From: Kerstersia gyiorum
GTDB lineage: Bacteria; Pseudomonadota; Gammaproteobacteria; Burkholderiales; Burkholderiaceae_B
Length of the DNA: 64,000 nt
NCBI RefSeq assembly: GCF_004216755.1
Contig: NZ_SGWZ01000006.1
Span: forward strand, 161,509 to 225,508
Direction: 5' to 3'
Numbering within the stretch: the first letter of the stretch is position 1; each line of letters begins with the position of its first letter. Shown here in pieces: positions 63,751 through 64,000 of this stretch. Both the position numbers and the translations under genes were made by a program. Under the pieces are notes generated by a model. That model saw only the letters and a program-made list of their open reading frames with translations. It was not told the DNA's origin and made no database searches.

Positions 63751-63906
63751 GACATGCTTGCGCCATGCTGCCGATAGCCTACCTCCGTGATTGACAGGAA
63801 ATAGAGCTGACACGAGCATTTCAGAAAAACAGGCGCCGGCAGCAATGCACCAGATAACGCCGCGACAGGTTCTACCACCACCTTCAACAGGGCTTCCGGG
63901 GATCAC

Positions 63907-64000
63907 ATGGTGCTGGCTTTGCTACCGGAAGACGAAGGCCATGGCCTGGGTCGTTTGCTGCTGAGTCAGGTCGTGGAGGCCTTGCGGCACCTGGGCAGGC
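63907..64000 (+). CDS. Possible GNAT-type acetyltransferase fragment, cut by window edge
   Basis: From ATG 63907 the frame reads MVLALLPEDEGHGLGRLLLS, then QVVEALRHLGR, up to the window end. EGHGLGRLLL fits the acetyl-CoA-binding motif A (Q/RxxGxG/A) of GNAT enzymes. In whole GNAT proteins this motif lies in the middle, so the N-terminal part appears missing, perhaps lost to the IS rearrangement upstream. The call is tentative. Confidence 0.35.
   Translation, partial: MVLALLPEDEGHGLGRLLLSQVVEALRHLGR

Overview
The window is a G+C-rich betaproteobacterial chromosome segment. The gene order and several family details point to Alcaligenaceae (the Bordetella, Achromobacter, Castellaniella group), but genus cannot be fixed by reading alone. 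The clearest signs are a complete division and cell-wall (dcw) cluster with a fused MurE-MurF, a homodimeric-type PyrC, many small-molecule uptake operons with their own regulators, and FecI/FecR-type iron regulation.

Layout. (1) 1-9473: the end of an IclR regulator, a divergent AraC/PobR-like regulator, then a plus-strand catabolic operon of SDR dehydrogenase, KstD-like flavoprotein, NIPSNAP protein and a complete branched-chain-amino-acid-type ABC importer (LivH, LivM, LivG, LivF, LivK). (2) 9516-15296: YjdM zinc ribbon and a GntR/FCD regulator on the minus strand, divergent from a plus-strand operon of nitrilase-superfamily amidohydrolase, HpcH/HpaI aldolase and TRAP transporter (DctQ, DctM, DctP). 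(3) 15343-18335: a kinase-fold protein and an OmpR-type two-component pair. (4) 18577-35606, minus strand: mraZ-rsmH-ftsL-ftsI-murEF-mraY-murD-ftsW-murG-murC-ddlB-ftsQ-ftsA-ftsZ, most genes overlapping by the ATGA stop/start. (5) 36071-41627: RNase P RNA (rnpB), an SPFH protein and a 29-residue membrane peptide, an ABC-F ATPase, a hairpin cluster resembling an IS200/IS605 end, pyrC and a SWIB-domain protein. (6) 41842-51161: a D-amino-acid block. DadA and two LysR regulators precede an operon of D-aminoacylase, an ion-transporter-superfamily permease, a cytosolic-looking class A beta-lactamase-fold hydrolase, a second nitrilase-superfamily amidase and an N-formylglutamate-deformylase-like protein. 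(7) 51289-62929: a small membrane protein, then iron/heme-type uptake: FecI-like sigma, FecR-like anti-sigma, two tandem 977-residue TonB receptors with STN signalling domains, and a convergent FepA/BfeA-type receptor that also carries an STN domain. (8) 63346-64000: an IS3-type transposase remnant and the start of a GNAT-like fragment cut by the window edge.

How the parts work together. Three importers of different classes (ABC, TRAP, ion-transporter superfamily) are each encoded beside hydrolytic or oxidative enzymes and a local regulator, a pattern of dedicated catabolic islands around a conserved core cluster. The most original assembly is the D-aminoacylase, beta-lactamase-fold, amidase and deformylase operon. 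It would be expected to strip acyl, amide and formyl groups from D-amino-acid-containing compounds in the cytoplasm and may feed DadA. Its true substrate is unknown.
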